A stretch of 64,000 nt of DNA from Marisediminitalea aggregata (GTDB taxonomy: Bacteria; Pseudomonadota; Gammaproteobacteria; Enterobacterales; Alteromonadaceae): assembly GCF_900129565.1 (NCBI RefSeq), contig NZ_FQWD01000001.1, positions 558,001 through 622,000 on the forward strand, written 5' to 3'. Below the pieces are notes generated by a model. It was given only the letters and a program-made list of their open reading frames with translations, did no database searches and was not told the DNA's origin. Position numbers and translations under genes: made by a program. This document shows positions 52,460 through 61,096 of the stretch, piece after piece (positions within the stretch are counted from its first letter, which is position 1; each line of letters starts with the position of its first letter).

Positions 52460-53242
52460 CTATTCTCCGTTGGGTGAGGCGGTCAGCACCGTCACACCAT
52501 ATTCTGACAATTGCTTTTCTGCTTCTTCAGAAAGGCCGGTATCGGTTACCAAAACAGCGACTTGCTGCCAGGCTAATTCTACATTTGGCATTTTGTTTCT
52601 TAACTTAGCGGATTCTGCCACAACAATCACCTTCGATGCCGCATTTGCCATTGCCTGGCTAAGCTGCGTCATTTCATTGTAAGTTGTTGTACCTCGTGCA
52701 ATATCCAACCCTGCGGCTCCAACGAATGCCAGATCAAAGTTGTAGGCTTGCACCATAGTGCCGGCCATCTTCCCCTGAAACGACTGCGAACGCGGGTCCC
52801 AGGTTCCGCCGGTCATAAGCACGGTTGGCTCATTTTTAAACGCCACCAGCTGGTTCGCCACTGACAGGGCGTTTGTCATCACGACGAGGTTTTTCGGCTG
52901 GTTTAAGTGCTCGACCATCGTAGCCGTAGTGCTACCACTATCGATGATCACTTTCTGGTTATCTCCAATCAGACTAGCGGCCAACTTGCCAATTGCAGCT
53001 TTAATCGGTGAGTGCGTGTCTTGTTGAGTACCTTTTGAGATTATAGAAACAGCAGGGTAAGGCGCTGCACCGCCGTGCTGGCGAACGATTTGGCCTTCGG
53101 AGTCTAACACTGACAAGTCTTTGCGAATTGTGACAGAAGACGTCTCGAACAGCTGCGCCAATGCCTCAACCGCGGTCAAGCCGTGCTGATTTACATGTTC
53201 AACGATCCCTTGCCGTCGTGCCTGCGTGTTTCGTTTAGCCAA
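52460..53242 (-). CDS. DeoR-family transcriptional regulator
   Basis: A 260-residue regulator. The N-terminal winged helix ([20 protein letters not shown] ... [16 protein letters not shown]) and the DeoRC sugar-phosphate sensor domain ([15 protein letters not shown], then [14 protein letters not shown] and [13 protein letters not shown] [17 protein letters not shown]) match the family. Cotranscription with glmS at 2-bp spacing points to control of amino-sugar synthesis, as for similar DeoR genes between glmU and glmS in other gammaproteobacteria. The likely effector is an amino-sugar or hexose phosphate; this is inference. Confidence 0.9.
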   Translation of the reverse strand: MAKRNTQARRQGIVEHVNQHGLTAVEALAQLFETSSVTIRKDLSVLDSEGQIVRQHGGAAPYPAVSIISKGTQQDTHSPIKAAIGKLAASLIGDNQKVIIDSGSTTATMVEHLNQPKNLVVMTNALSVANQLVAFKNEPTVLMTGGTWDPRSQSFQGKMAGTMVQAYNFDLAFVGAAGLDIARGTTTYNEMTQLSQAMANAASKVIVVAESAKLRNKMPNVELAWQQVAVLVTDTGLSEEAEKQLSEYGVTVLTASPNGE

Positions 53243-53306
53243 GAAAGAAACTTATTATTTACGAAATGAAAGATTAATTTACCTTAATTATTTCGAATCG
53301 CAAGAT

Positions 53307-53849
53307 TTATTTGGCTATTTTGTGTGCATCCAATTCATTTTGGATTAAATCGATGAGGTAAAGAATTTTGCTGTTAGACAGCTGACGATAATCAAAATAG
53401 GGGCATACCACCAGGTTCAGCCGCTTATTAATCGCAAACTCCGGCGTTATCCAATACAAACTTTCAGCAATGTGCATTTGCTGCGCATACGTGCGGCCCG
53501 TAATGATATTCAAGGCATTTTCGTCGAAGCTTTTAGGCTCATCGAAGATTAACGCAGTGTTGGAGTTCGCCTGCAAAAGGTGGGTGTCTCGAAATGCTTG
53601 CCATCGGTCGCCGTGTTTGAACTGCCATTGCTCAGGCATGGCGTAAAGTAATTTTGCATAAACATTAAATACTTTGCGCCAGCCGTTGCCGCATGCGTTA
53701 CCGATTGCCGCTATATCACCGGTTATTAAAGGCACAACACCAGTGGCAACGCGTGGAAGACTAAATGCCGGTCGATTTGCAATGTATACGCGCAACCGGG
53801 CACCGCTGTCTCCCAGGCCTTGAATTTCAGTAGATCGTAAGTCAGTCAT
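53307..53849 (-). CDS. Conserved hypothetical protein (DUF6942-like), with an internal REP-like repeat
   Basis: A 180-residue cytosolic protein. I tentatively place it with the DUF6942 family. Visible segments are LRVYIANRPAFSLPRVATGV, ITGDIAAIGNACGNGWRKVFNVYAKLL, then TGRTYAQQMH and FAINKRLNLVVCPYFDYRQL. No catalytic motif is recognised. The stretch FRDTHLLQ is encoded by a copy of the dispersed repeat (53576-53596), so part of the protein derives from, or coincides with, the repeat. It is 18 bp downstream of the Gfo/Idh-type oxidoreductase gene on the same strand and 64 bp before the DeoR gene. Confidence 0.65.
   Translation of the reverse strand: MTDLRSTEIQGLGDSGARLRVYIANRPAFSLPRVATGVVPLITGDIAAIGNACGNGWRKVFNVYAKLLYAMPEQWQFKHGDRWQAFRDTHLLQANSNTALIFDEPKSFDENALNIITGRTYAQQMHIAESLYWITPEFAINKRLNLVVCPYFDYRQLSNSKILYLIDLIQNELDAHKIAK
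53576..53596. repeat. REP-like repeat copy inside a coding sequence
   Basis: AAAAGGTGGGTGTCTCGAAA matches the consensus and lies in frame in the DUF6942-like gene, where its minus strand reads RDTHLL. Confidence 0.7.
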
Positions 53850-53867
53850 CTGAGACGCATATACGTA

Positions 53868-54896
53868 TTAAACAACTGGCACCGTGCACTGCTTCTGAGA
53901 CGATTTAATTGCCAGTTCGATAAGTCGAATGACCGGCACGACCGTCTCAGCATCAGCCGGTAGAGGAGAACCAAGGCGAATAGCATCGGCCAACTGTTGA
54001 TAAAAACCCATGTAGTCGCCGGATTGCGTATTGATTAATCGGCTGTCTGATTCCGTAAAAAGTGTGCCTACTTGTGTGTCTGGTGTTTTCGCCCATTTAG
54101 GGTCATCAAAATTCAGACCGGCCTTCAACTGGTCTTCCTGCGGATCCAGAGCATGCTTTCTGTAGCTTCCTTTATCGCCATGCAAAGCAAATCTTAGCGT
54201 AGCACCTGCTTCAAAAGGGGTTGAGCCAAGCTGGGCAAAATGGGTGCCGTAGAACAGGGTGATCTCAAACGCATCATTGGCTTCACCGCCGTCACGCTGA
54301 GTAAGAATATGCGCATTAACGGCATTCGGCATACCCCAAAGCTGAATGCATTGATCAATAAGGTGAGGTCCAAGATCCCAGAAAATACCCGCGCCGGGGC
54401 CCTCTTGTTCGCGCCAGCGCTGCCTTGGGTGTGGGCGGAAACGGTCAAAACGGCTCTCAAACCGCTTCACTTTGCCAATAGCTTGCTCAGCAATAAGCTG
54501 TTTGATTGTAAGGTAATCGCCATCAAAACGACGATTATGGAACACACACAGTTGTTTACCGACCTGCTTGGCCAACGCCACCAGGCTTTCACCTTCTTCG
54601 CTGTCTAAGGTAAAGGGCTTTTCTACTAATACGTGACAACCGGCTTCCAGTGCCGCTTTTGTTTGTGGCGCATGCAGATGATTTGGCGTGGTGATCACAA
54701 CCAAATCAAAACGGGACGCTGCCAGAGCTTGCTCCAGCGATGCAAAAACAGCGCTTTCGGGTAGTTGGTCATGCACTTTTGCAGGATCAGATGACACCAC
54801 TGCATTGATTTCAAAATCAGCTAAATGCGTAAGAAAAGGGACGTGAAAGGTTTTGGCTGCATAGCCAAAACCCACCACGAGCGTTGAAATTGTCAT
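53868..54896 (-). CDS. Gfo/Idh/MocA-family oxidoreductase
   Basis: A 342-residue NAD(P)-dependent dehydrogenase. N-terminal Rossmann fold: VVGFGYAAKTFHVPFL with the GxGxxA-like turn; VITTPNHLHAPQTKAALEAG and the hallmark HVLVEKPFTLDSEEGE (catalytic Lys in EKP). The C-terminal domain has GIFWDLGPHLIDQCIQLWG with the conserved Asp/His pair. It resembles the YdgJ/YhhX-type group. The natural substrate, presumably a sugar or inositol, is unknown. It lies between glmU and glmS, 77 bp after glmU. Confidence 0.88.
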   Translation of the reverse strand: MTISTLVVGFGYAAKTFHVPFLTHLADFEINAVVSSDPAKVHDQLPESAVFASLEQALAASRFDLVVITTPNHLHAPQTKAALEAGCHVLVEKPFTLDSEEGESLVALAKQVGKQLCVFHNRRFDGDYLTIKQLIAEQAIGKVKRFESRFDRFRPHPRQRWREQEGPGAGIFWDLGPHLIDQCIQLWGMPNAVNAHILTQRDGGEANDAFEITLFYGTHFAQLGSTPFEAGATLRFALHGDKGSYRKHALDPQEDQLKAGLNFDDPKWAKTPDTQVGTLFTESDSRLINTQSGDYMGFYQQLADAIRLGSPLPADAETVVPVIRLIELAIKSSQKQCTVPVV

Positions 54897-54919
54897 AAAC
54901 TCTGCGTTTCCGTGTTACT

Positions 54920-54934
54920 AAGGTGGGTGTCTTG
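54920..54934. repeat. Single REP-like repeat copy between glmU and the oxidoreductase gene
   Basis: AAGGTGGGTGTCTTG in the 76-bp gap, matching the palindrome arms at 48221-48274. Confidence 0.75.
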
Positions 54935-54972
54935 TATATTTAGTCGTGGTTTAATTTCGACAATCTATCGGC

Positions 54973-56334
54973 CTACGATTTTTTGACCGGTCGCTTCCAG
55001 CCACTGATATTGCGCTGCTTGCTGCGCGCAACCGCCAGGCTATTGTCGGGTACATCAGTCGTTACGATAGAACCAGCCGCCACTGTCGCGCCTGCGCCAA
55101 TTTGAACAGGCGCCACCAAGGCTGAATTGGAACCGATAAACGCATTTTCTCCGATTAAGGTCTTATACTTATTCACGCCATCGTAATTACAGGTGATGGT
55201 GCCAGCACCAATGTTGCTGTTTGCGCCAATGGTTGCATCGCCCAGGTAAGTCAGGTGATTGGCTTTTGCGCCCTCGCCCAGCGTCGCCTTCTTCATTTCC
55301 ACAAAGTTGCCAACTTTTGACTTTCGTTCCATCACAGCGCCCGGACGTAACCTAGCGTAGGGGCCAACCGAACATTCAGCGCCAACGTTTGCGTTTTCGA
55401 TAATGCTATTGGCTTCAATTACCGCGCCCGATGCGACCTCGCAGTCAATTAGCATGCAGTTTGGACCAATAACAACATTGTCACCCAATGTCACTTTGCC
55501 AGAGAACACACAGTTAATGTCGATAAACACGTCCTGCCCTGTTGTCAGCTCACCACGCACATCTATGCGGGCTGGATCGGCAAGTGTTGCGCCAGACGTC
55601 ATCAGCGCTTCCGCCTGCCAGCTCTGCAGCGTGCGCTCCAATCTGGCCAATTGCACCCGATTGTTCACACCCTCTACTTCCATAGGGGAGTCTGGATGCG
55701 CAGATTGAATACGCTTACCTTCTGCCGCAGCCATGGCAATGACGTCGGTTAGATAGAACTCGCCCTGGGCATTATCGTTAGTTAACGCGGCCAACCAGCG
55801 CTTCAAATCCTTGCCGCCCATTACCATCATGCCGGTATTAATTTCGGTAATTGCGCGCTGGGCTTCAGTGGCATCTTTATGCTCTACGATCGCGACAATA
55901 TTGTCGTTCTCGCGAATAATTCGGCCCATCCCTGTTGGGTCATCCAAATGCACAGTAAGCAGGGCAAGGTCACATTCCGATTTCACAGCAATCAGACGTT
56001 CCAGAGTTTGCGCCTGGATGAGCGGCGCATCGCCAACTAAAATCATGACATCTTCATCATCGGCAATATAGTCAACCGCTTGCATTACCGCGTGCCCGGT
56101 TCCCAATTGTTCCTGCTGAAGGCACCAATTGATCTGTCTACCTTCAACGTTGGCCTTGAGTTGCTCCGCACCGTGACCGTAAACCAGATGAACCGCAGTC
56201 GCATCTAATGATTCAACCGTATTGATGATGCGTTGCACCATAGGCACACCACCGACCGGATGTAATACTTTCGGCAACGAAGACTTCATTCTTGTGCCTT
56301 TACCGGCTGCCAATACCACTACTGAAAATGCCAT
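54973..56334 (-). CDS. glmU: Bifunctional UDP-GlcNAc pyrophosphorylase / glucosamine-1-phosphate acetyltransferase
   Basis: A 453-residue enzyme that acetylates glucosamine-1-phosphate and couples it to UTP, giving UDP-GlcNAc. ATG at 56334 has AAAGGA about 7 bp upstream. The N-terminal domain has [19 protein letters not shown] and the uridyltransferase segment [12 protein letters not shown]. The C-terminal half is a left-handed beta-helix of hexapeptide repeats ([15 protein letters not shown] ... [20 protein letters not shown]), with the acetyltransferase His in NHLTYLGD. The C-terminus [12 protein letters not shown] is canonical. Confidence 0.96.
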   Translation of the reverse strand: MAFSVVVLAAGKGTRMKSSLPKVLHPVGGVPMVQRIINTVESLDATAVHLVYGHGAEQLKANVEGRQINWCLQQEQLGTGHAVMQAVDYIADDEDVMILVGDAPLIQAQTLERLIAVKSECDLALLTVHLDDPTGMGRIIRENDNIVAIVEHKDATEAQRAITEINTGMMVMGGKDLKRWLAALTNDNAQGEFYLTDVIAMAAAEGKRIQSAHPDSPMEVEGVNNRVQLARLERTLQSWQAEALMTSGATLADPARIDVRGELTTGQDVFIDINCVFSGKVTLGDNVVIGPNCMLIDCEVASGAVIEANSIIENANVGAECSVGPYARLRPGAVMERKSKVGNFVEMKKATLGEGAKANHLTYLGDATIGANSNIGAGTITCNYDGVNKYKTLIGENAFIGSNSALVAPVQIGAGATVAAGSIVTTDVPDNSLAVARSKQRNISGWKRPVKKS

Positions 56335-56410
56335 ATTGAATCCTTTTCGCAATTGATGCGCGATAGTGTAACCAACTCATGACAGCAAGTCAGTGCCTCC
56401 TTCACATTTC

Positions 56411-56540
56411 TTGGACACCCACCTTTTTTGGGACACCCACTCTTTCTCGAAATTACAGTTCAATTTCATGACAAATTTGATGAAAAGAATCGGTGAGCTG
56501 AACTGTGTGGGTGTCCTGAAAAAGGTGGGTGTCCCAAATT
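56411..56540. repeat. REPIN-like double inverted repeat upstream of the GGDEF gene
   Basis: Two tandem copies (TTGGACACCCACC at 56411-56423 and GGGACACCCACTC around 56430) face two inverted copies (GTGTGGGTGTCC around 56505 and AAGGTGGGTGTCCC around 56522) across about 60 bp. Both halves are in mirror order, as expected for a REPIN. Confidence 0.88.
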
Positions 56541-56550
56541 TAGTGGATGT

Positions 56551-56580
56551 CCAGCTTTGATGTCTCCAGCTTTGATGTCA
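56551..56580 (+). repeat. 15-bp direct tandem repeat
   Basis: CCAGCTTTGATGTCT (56551-56565) is repeated as CCAGCTTTGATGTCA (56566-56580), just beyond the REPIN-like element and upstream of the GGDEF gene. Confidence 0.8.
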
Positions 56581-56705
56581 TTATTCTGCGACAGTGGCGC
56601 ATCTTTTGTTCAGCGGGTATCATAGGCACATTGGAAACGTCGGTAAGTATTTTGGCGTTTTCCCATGCAGTAAACCTCACAGCTTCAAGGAGTGAACATA
56701 AGCCA

Positions 56706-58130
56706 GTGAACGCATTCAGGACATTACATCGAAGCATATTGCTGTTGTTCGCCGTGGTTGTCATCGCGATTGTCACGCTGGTGCATTTTAGCATCTCGAA
56801 AATTGTTGCCGAGCAAAGCCGGGCACAACAACAGTCATTGTCTCCCGCGATATCGTTAATCGTTTCGCAAATACTGAAACCATTGCATGTGTCTGAGGCA
56901 CTCGGCAAATCCCGAGAGCTGGTGACATTAATGGAAAAAAACCAATTAGACGAAGCAGAGATCTTTTCCGCGCTGGAGAGGATGGAGCAGGAATTCGGCC
57001 TCACCTTTTTTATTGCTTCCGAAGAAGCCCGGGTGCAGTACAACTCAGATGGTAGCAAACTCGATTTAATAGAAGGTGAAGTATCCTGGTACTTCAAATA
57101 CCGGGACTCCGAGGCTGACGCTATTGCCGATATTGGTAAATGGGAAGACACCCATTTCTACATCGACATTAAAATTTACGATGACGCAGGCAAATTTCTC
57201 GGCTTCTTTGGCGTAGGAAAAAGCCTGAAGAGCTTTGTGTCAGTATTCGAAACCTACAAACGTCAGTACGGCTATGACTTCCTGTTTGTAGACGGCAAAG
57301 GCGACATCATGTTGTCTTCCGATGCGTCGCTCATTGCAGCCAATGCCGACTTCACGAACTTGTCTGAATTACCCTGGTACGCCAGCTTGCCCGACAAGGT
57401 GATCGCCGAAAACGCGCTTAACAATCAGTTGATTACCATTAATGGCAACGACCACCTCATTGCCGAGGTTGCCTTGCCCCAGTTTGGCTGGACAGTGTAT
57501 TTGTTAAGCCCACTGGATGCGCGTCAAGCGGAAATATCACAAGGCTTTATCTTTAGTGTGGTTACGCTGCTGGTTATTATTTTTGCGCTGTTCTTGTTGA
57601 TCTACAATTTGTTGTATTACTTCCGCCGCGACATGCAACCGGAACTGATCATCAGAAACACGCATCGTTTACCAGACCGAACACAGTTGGAAGAGTCATA
57701 CGGTGAACTGACCAATAAGCACTCCTCACTGAGCATTATTCTTGTCGATATTGATGACTTTATGTCAATCAATGATCAATACGGACGCAATGCTGGTGAC
57801 GATGTGCTGGATAAGGTATCCAACCTGATCGGCAGCCATTTGCGCGACAAAGACATACTGGGTCGCTGGAGCAGTGAAGAGTTTATTCTTTTACTGCCTG
57901 ATATGGGGCCGCATGAGGCACATGACCTCGCGCAAACACTGCGCCATGGTATCGCAATCTTGCCGCCACCTGCTGAGCATCCGGATCTGCAACTCACAGC
58001 GAGCTTTGGTGTGTCATTTACCGCAACGAAACGTTCCATGAATGAAGTTACCGCTCACGCCGAAGACGCGCTTTATCAAGCCCGTCGTGATGGCCGAAAC
58101 CTTGTGCGAGTGCAGTTAATCGACGCCTGA
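56706..58130 (+). CDS. Membrane sensor protein with a degenerate GGDEF domain
   Basis: A 474-residue inner-membrane protein. I choose the GTG at 56706 (VNAFRTLHRSILLLFAVVV); AAGGAG lies 13 bp upstream, and a longer frame would start inside repeat sequence. A first helix (about 10-32) is followed by a periplasmic dCache-like sensor (about 40-280, with FFIASEEARVQYNSDGSKL and FLFVDGKGDIMLSSD) and a second helix (FSVVTLLVIIFALFLLIY). The C-terminal GGDEF domain (about 310-470) has the Mg-binding SIILVDIDDFMSIND and GDDVLDKVS, but the signature reads WSSEEF instead of GGDEF/GGEEF. An RxxD inhibitory site (RDKD) precedes it by five residues. It may bind c-di-GMP rather than make it. Confidence 0.8.
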   Translation: MNAFRTLHRSILLLFAVVVIAIVTLVHFSISKIVAEQSRAQQQSLSPAISLIVSQILKPLHVSEALGKSRELVTLMEKNQLDEAEIFSALERMEQEFGLTFFIASEEARVQYNSDGSKLDLIEGEVSWYFKYRDSEADAIADIGKWEDTHFYIDIKIYDDAGKFLGFFGVGKSLKSFVSVFETYKRQYGYDFLFVDGKGDIMLSSDASLIAANADFTNLSELPWYASLPDKVIAENALNNQLITINGNDHLIAEVALPQFGWTVYLLSPLDARQAEISQGFIFSVVTLLVIIFALFLLIYNLLYYFRRDMQPELIIRNTHRLPDRTQLEESYGELTNKHSSLSIILVDIDDFMSINDQYGRNAGDDVLDKVSNLIGSHLRDKDILGRWSSEEFILLLPDMGPHEAHDLAQTLRHGIAILPPPAEHPDLQLTASFGVSFTATKRSMNEVTAHAEDALYQARRDGRNLVRVQLIDA

Positions 58131-58144
58131 TGCGGCGTCTTTTT
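58121..58144 (+). terminator. Terminator overlapping the GGDEF gene stop codon
   Basis: GACGCC (58122-58127) pairs with GGCGTC (58134-58139), followed by TTTTT. The stem begins in the last codons of the gene and its tail reaches the convergent EamA gene. Confidence 0.8.
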
Positions 58145-59040
58145 CAGTGAACTGAAGATTGACCCATGGCCCAGCGATATCCCCGCTGGGCCACACCCGA
58201 CGTCAAACTAATCCCCAACAGAATCAATCCACCCCCGCTAAAGTCCATCCAGCTAAGGCGTTCGCCTAAAAAGAAGAATCCCCACACAATACCGAACAAA
58301 GGCACTAAATACCCCACCATAATGGCCTTAGCTGGCCCGGCTATCGCTATCACGTAGAAATATAATAAATACGCTATACCAGTGCCACCGATCGCTAGCG
58401 CAAGCGCGTTTATCCAGGCCAAAGCGGACGGTAGTTCCGACGGAAAATCGACAAACAACAAGGGGCAAAGCAGCAACGACGCCCACGCCTGGCTTCCGCC
58501 AGCAACCACGACAGGCTTCACGCCCGCGAGGGATTTTTTCAGTAAACAGGCTCCAAACCCATAGCAACAGGTCGCACCTAACACGGCCAGAATCGGAATT
58601 AGGCTTATACTTGCTCCTACCGCTTTCTCGAAGCTGATCAGTACAACGCCTAAAAAGCCACATACCAACCCAACAAACCCTGAGGGCGAAAGGCGGTCGT
58701 TTAACCACAACATAGCTATCAAAGCGCCAAACATCGGGGCCGTGGCATTTAAAATAGCCAGTACCCCCGACTGCAAATGCAAACTGGCATAATTAAATAG
58801 AATAAAGGGCACACCAGTATTGATAAGCCCTAGCACCGCCATGGGGCGCCAATACGCTTTTAACATTGCTCGCGCAGACTGGCTGACTAAAAACGGTAGG
58901 AATACCAGCGTCGCCAGCACAGTGCGCAATTCAACCAGAGTAAAAATACCAAATTCAGGCGCCGCTACGCGCATAAACATAAATGACGCGCCCCAAATCG
59001 CCCCCAATAGCAGTAATGCTGCCAGTGCTCGATTACTCAT
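58144..59040 (-). CDS. EamA/DMT-family transporter
   Basis: A 298-residue inner-membrane protein with ten predicted helices in two EamA repeats. The first repeat starts LLLGAIWGASFMFMRVAAPE; the second starts near LIPILAVLGATCCYGFGACL, and its end reads GYLVPLFGIVWGFFFLGERL. These are typical of metabolite exporters of the drug/metabolite transporter superfamily. The substrate is unknown. Its start overlaps the stop of the ogt-like gene by four bases (ATGA), so it is translationally coupled to the DNA-repair genes, an arrangement without an obvious functional reason. Confidence 0.88.
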   Translation of the reverse strand: MSNRALAALLLLGAIWGASFMFMRVAAPEFGIFTLVELRTVLATLVFLPFLVSQSARAMLKAYWRPMAVLGLINTGVPFILFNYASLHLQSGVLAILNATAPMFGALIAMLWLNDRLSPSGFVGLVCGFLGVVLISFEKAVGASISLIPILAVLGATCCYGFGACLLKKSLAGVKPVVVAGGSQAWASLLLCPLLFVDFPSELPSALAWINALALAIGGTGIAYLLYFYVIAIAGPAKAIMVGYLVPLFGIVWGFFFLGERLSWMDFSGGGLILLGISLTSGVAQRGYRWAMGQSSVH

Positions 59041-59498
59041 CGGTAAGGGATCCCCTCAAGGTCCAGCAACTTCTGTTTTCGCAACAAGCCACCTGCATAG
59101 CCGGTTAAGGTGCCATTTTTACCAATCACCCGATGGCAGGGCACGATGATACTTACAGGATTCCTGCCGTTTGCCATACCTACCGCGCGAGACGCCGTCG
59201 GCTGACCCAACGCGCTAGCTATTTGCCCGTAGTGCTGTGCGTGTCCGAATGGTATTGTGCAGAGTTGCTGCCACACTCGCTGCTGAAATGCGGTGCCGAT
59301 TGCTGCCACGGGCACAGTAAAGGTAGTTAACTCTCTGGCAAAATAAGCGTTGAGCTCACGACAACACTGCTCTGTTAGTGCGGATGGGTTAGCCATGGCG
59401 TCAATTTCGTCAACGAACTTCACCACCGTCACGCCTGCTTCGTTTGCTTCAATCCAAATATGTCCTAACGGACTCGTTAGACTTTGTGAAAATATCAT
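59037..59498 (-). CDS. ogt: Methylated-DNA--protein-cysteine methyltransferase
   Basis: A 153-residue suicide repair protein that removes alkyl groups from O6-alkylguanine. The active-site sequence is VSIIVPCHRVIGKNG with the acceptor Cys in PCHRVI. The helix-turn-helix part reads QQRVWQQLCTIPFGHAQHYG, and GMANGRNP with the conserved Asn-containing hinge precedes the active site. It lacks the Ada N-terminal domain, which is instead found in the next gene (59514-60893). The three minus-strand genes (ada/alkA-like, ogt, EamA) form an alkylation-repair operon with a transporter attached. Confidence 0.92.
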   Translation of the reverse strand: MIFSQSLTSPLGHIWIEANEAGVTVVKFVDEIDAMANPSALTEQCCRELNAYFARELTTFTVPVAAIGTAFQQRVWQQLCTIPFGHAQHYGQIASALGQPTASRAVGMANGRNPVSIIVPCHRVIGKNGTLTGYAGGLLRKQKLLDLEGIPYR

Positions 59499-59513
59499 CT
59501 GCCGTTCACTCTG

Positions 59514-60893
59514 TTATTGTTCTGACGATGCCAGCAGCCACAGCTGCAAGGTGAGATAGCTTCGCCACGGCGCAGCTAACTCAGGTGTTACACCGAGTAA
59601 TTCGGCTTGTCTGCGGGCAATCAGATCTCCGGCTAAAAACTGATCCGGCTCACTCATTCCGCGCAGTTGTATATATTGCAATGTCCAGGGGCCAACACCC
59701 CGTATAGCAAGAATTTGCTGGTCAGTGGGAGCCGACGGTGCACAATCTCTTATTAAACCAGCAAAATCACGCAGTGCCTGCTTGCGTGCACCTGGCATTT
59801 TAAGCATGGTCAGCTCACTGTTGGCAACGGCATCTGGTGACGGAAAATAGCGCAGGTCTTCGCGGGTATTCCCCAATGCATCAACGAGGTAATGCAATTG
59901 TGTGATAGCCGCCTTAATACTGACCTGCTGCCCTACAATAGCGCGGCAGCCTGCCTCAAAGATATTCCAGACACCCGGTAAGCGGATACCAGGTACCAAC
60001 TGGGACGGTGAAAGTCCGGCCGCCAGCAATGCCTCCTCGACCCATTGCGGGTTTGTGTCCATGTCCAGCACTCGGCGCAATGTCACCAGGGCTGGCTGTA
60101 TTTGATTGGGATCAGACACCTGCATGGTAACGTCAAACCCGTTTGCTGCTTTATTAAAGTGAGCACTTACACTCAAGGGGCCATATTCATCTTGAACGTG
60201 TCTGGTGTAACTGCTGGTTTCTATCAGTTCAACAGGTTTTACCGCACGCACCGCCAGAAAGTCACGGACTTGTGGCCAGTTGTAGGGCGCATTCACAGGT
60301 AGAAACAGCGTAATCTGAGACGACGTTATTGCACCATTTCGGCCACGAAGCTGACTTGGACTTAGCTTACACCAGCGCTGCATGTTGTCCTGCAACCGCC
60401 TGGCAGACTGAAAACCACACGCCACGGCCACCTCTGCGACCGGCAACGCCGTTTGCTGAAGCAAGCGTTTGGCTTGTAACAGCCGGCTGTGCAGTTGATA
60501 GCGTTTTGGCGGCATGCCCACCGCTTCCTGGATCAGTTGGTTAAGATACCGTTCGGAAATTCCCATACGTTCAGCAATGCTGGCTATAGAACAAGACAGT
60601 TCGCTGGCTAATAATTGCAATGCCCGTTTAGTGGTCGTTTCTACCCCATGCCAGGCGCAGGAGCCCGGTGCGCTGTCGGGACGGCATCGTAGACAAGGCC
60701 GAAACCCTTGCTCCAAAGCCTGCTGTGCAAAATGGAAATACCTGACATTCTGTTCTGCCGGCAACCGCGCCGGGCATATTGGTCGACAAAAAATCCCCGT
60801 CGACAGCACGGCAACGTAAAAGCGTCCGTCAAAGCGCGCATCTCGCGACAGCCGGGCGGTAGCGTACTGCTGTTGTAGGGCTGACGATATCAT
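59514..60893 (-). CDS. Ada-like regulator fused to AlkA-type 3-methyladenine DNA glycosylase
   Basis: A 459-residue multidomain protein. Residues about 1-75 form the Ada zinc domain: GIFCRPICPARLP and FRPCLRCRPDS supply the Cys ligands, one of which takes a methyl group from phosphotriesters. Residues about 85-185 form an AraC-type HTH (ISERYLNQLIQEAVGMPPKRY). The rest is AlkA: an AlkA_N-like region (TLFLPVNAPYNW), then a HhH-GPD glycosylase (IVGQQVSIKAA, IRGVGPWTLQYIQLRG, and the catalytic Asp in FLAGDLIARRQ). Methylation of the Ada domain would switch on alkylation-repair genes, including the downstream ogt. This fusion type is known in actinobacteria and gammaproteobacteria. Confidence 0.92.
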   Translation of the reverse strand: MISSALQQQYATARLSRDARFDGRFYVAVLSTGIFCRPICPARLPAEQNVRYFHFAQQALEQGFRPCLRCRPDSAPGSCAWHGVETTTKRALQLLASELSCSIASIAERMGISERYLNQLIQEAVGMPPKRYQLHSRLLQAKRLLQQTALPVAEVAVACGFQSARRLQDNMQRWCKLSPSQLRGRNGAITSSQITLFLPVNAPYNWPQVRDFLAVRAVKPVELIETSSYTRHVQDEYGPLSVSAHFNKAANGFDVTMQVSDPNQIQPALVTLRRVLDMDTNPQWVEEALLAAGLSPSQLVPGIRLPGVWNIFEAGCRAIVGQQVSIKAAITQLHYLVDALGNTREDLRYFPSPDAVANSELTMLKMPGARKQALRDFAGLIRDCAPSAPTDQQILAIRGVGPWTLQYIQLRGMSEPDQFLAGDLIARRQAELLGVTPELAAPWRSYLTLQLWLLASSEQ

Positions 60894-61096
60894 GGCGTGA
60901 CCCGTTGGTTAAAAATACCCGGCTATAGTAACGACTTTTTTGGGTAAGGATGCGATGAAATCCGCACTCAATTAAAAACTTGCGGTAAACGAACTTTACG
61001 TCTCGAGTTGATCACTTTTAGCCGTGACCGCATAATATGGTCGTTCTTATCCGCATAACAAGCACGTGCGTGCGTTACTAATTACCGGAGTGTTGT

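Noticed and set aside
56547..56705. Longer N-terminus for the GGDEF protein
   Set aside because: It begins inside the repeat and 15-bp tandem region and adds a non-membrane prefix; the GTG at 56706 precedes the first helix and has AAGGAG upstream, though with 13-bp spacing.
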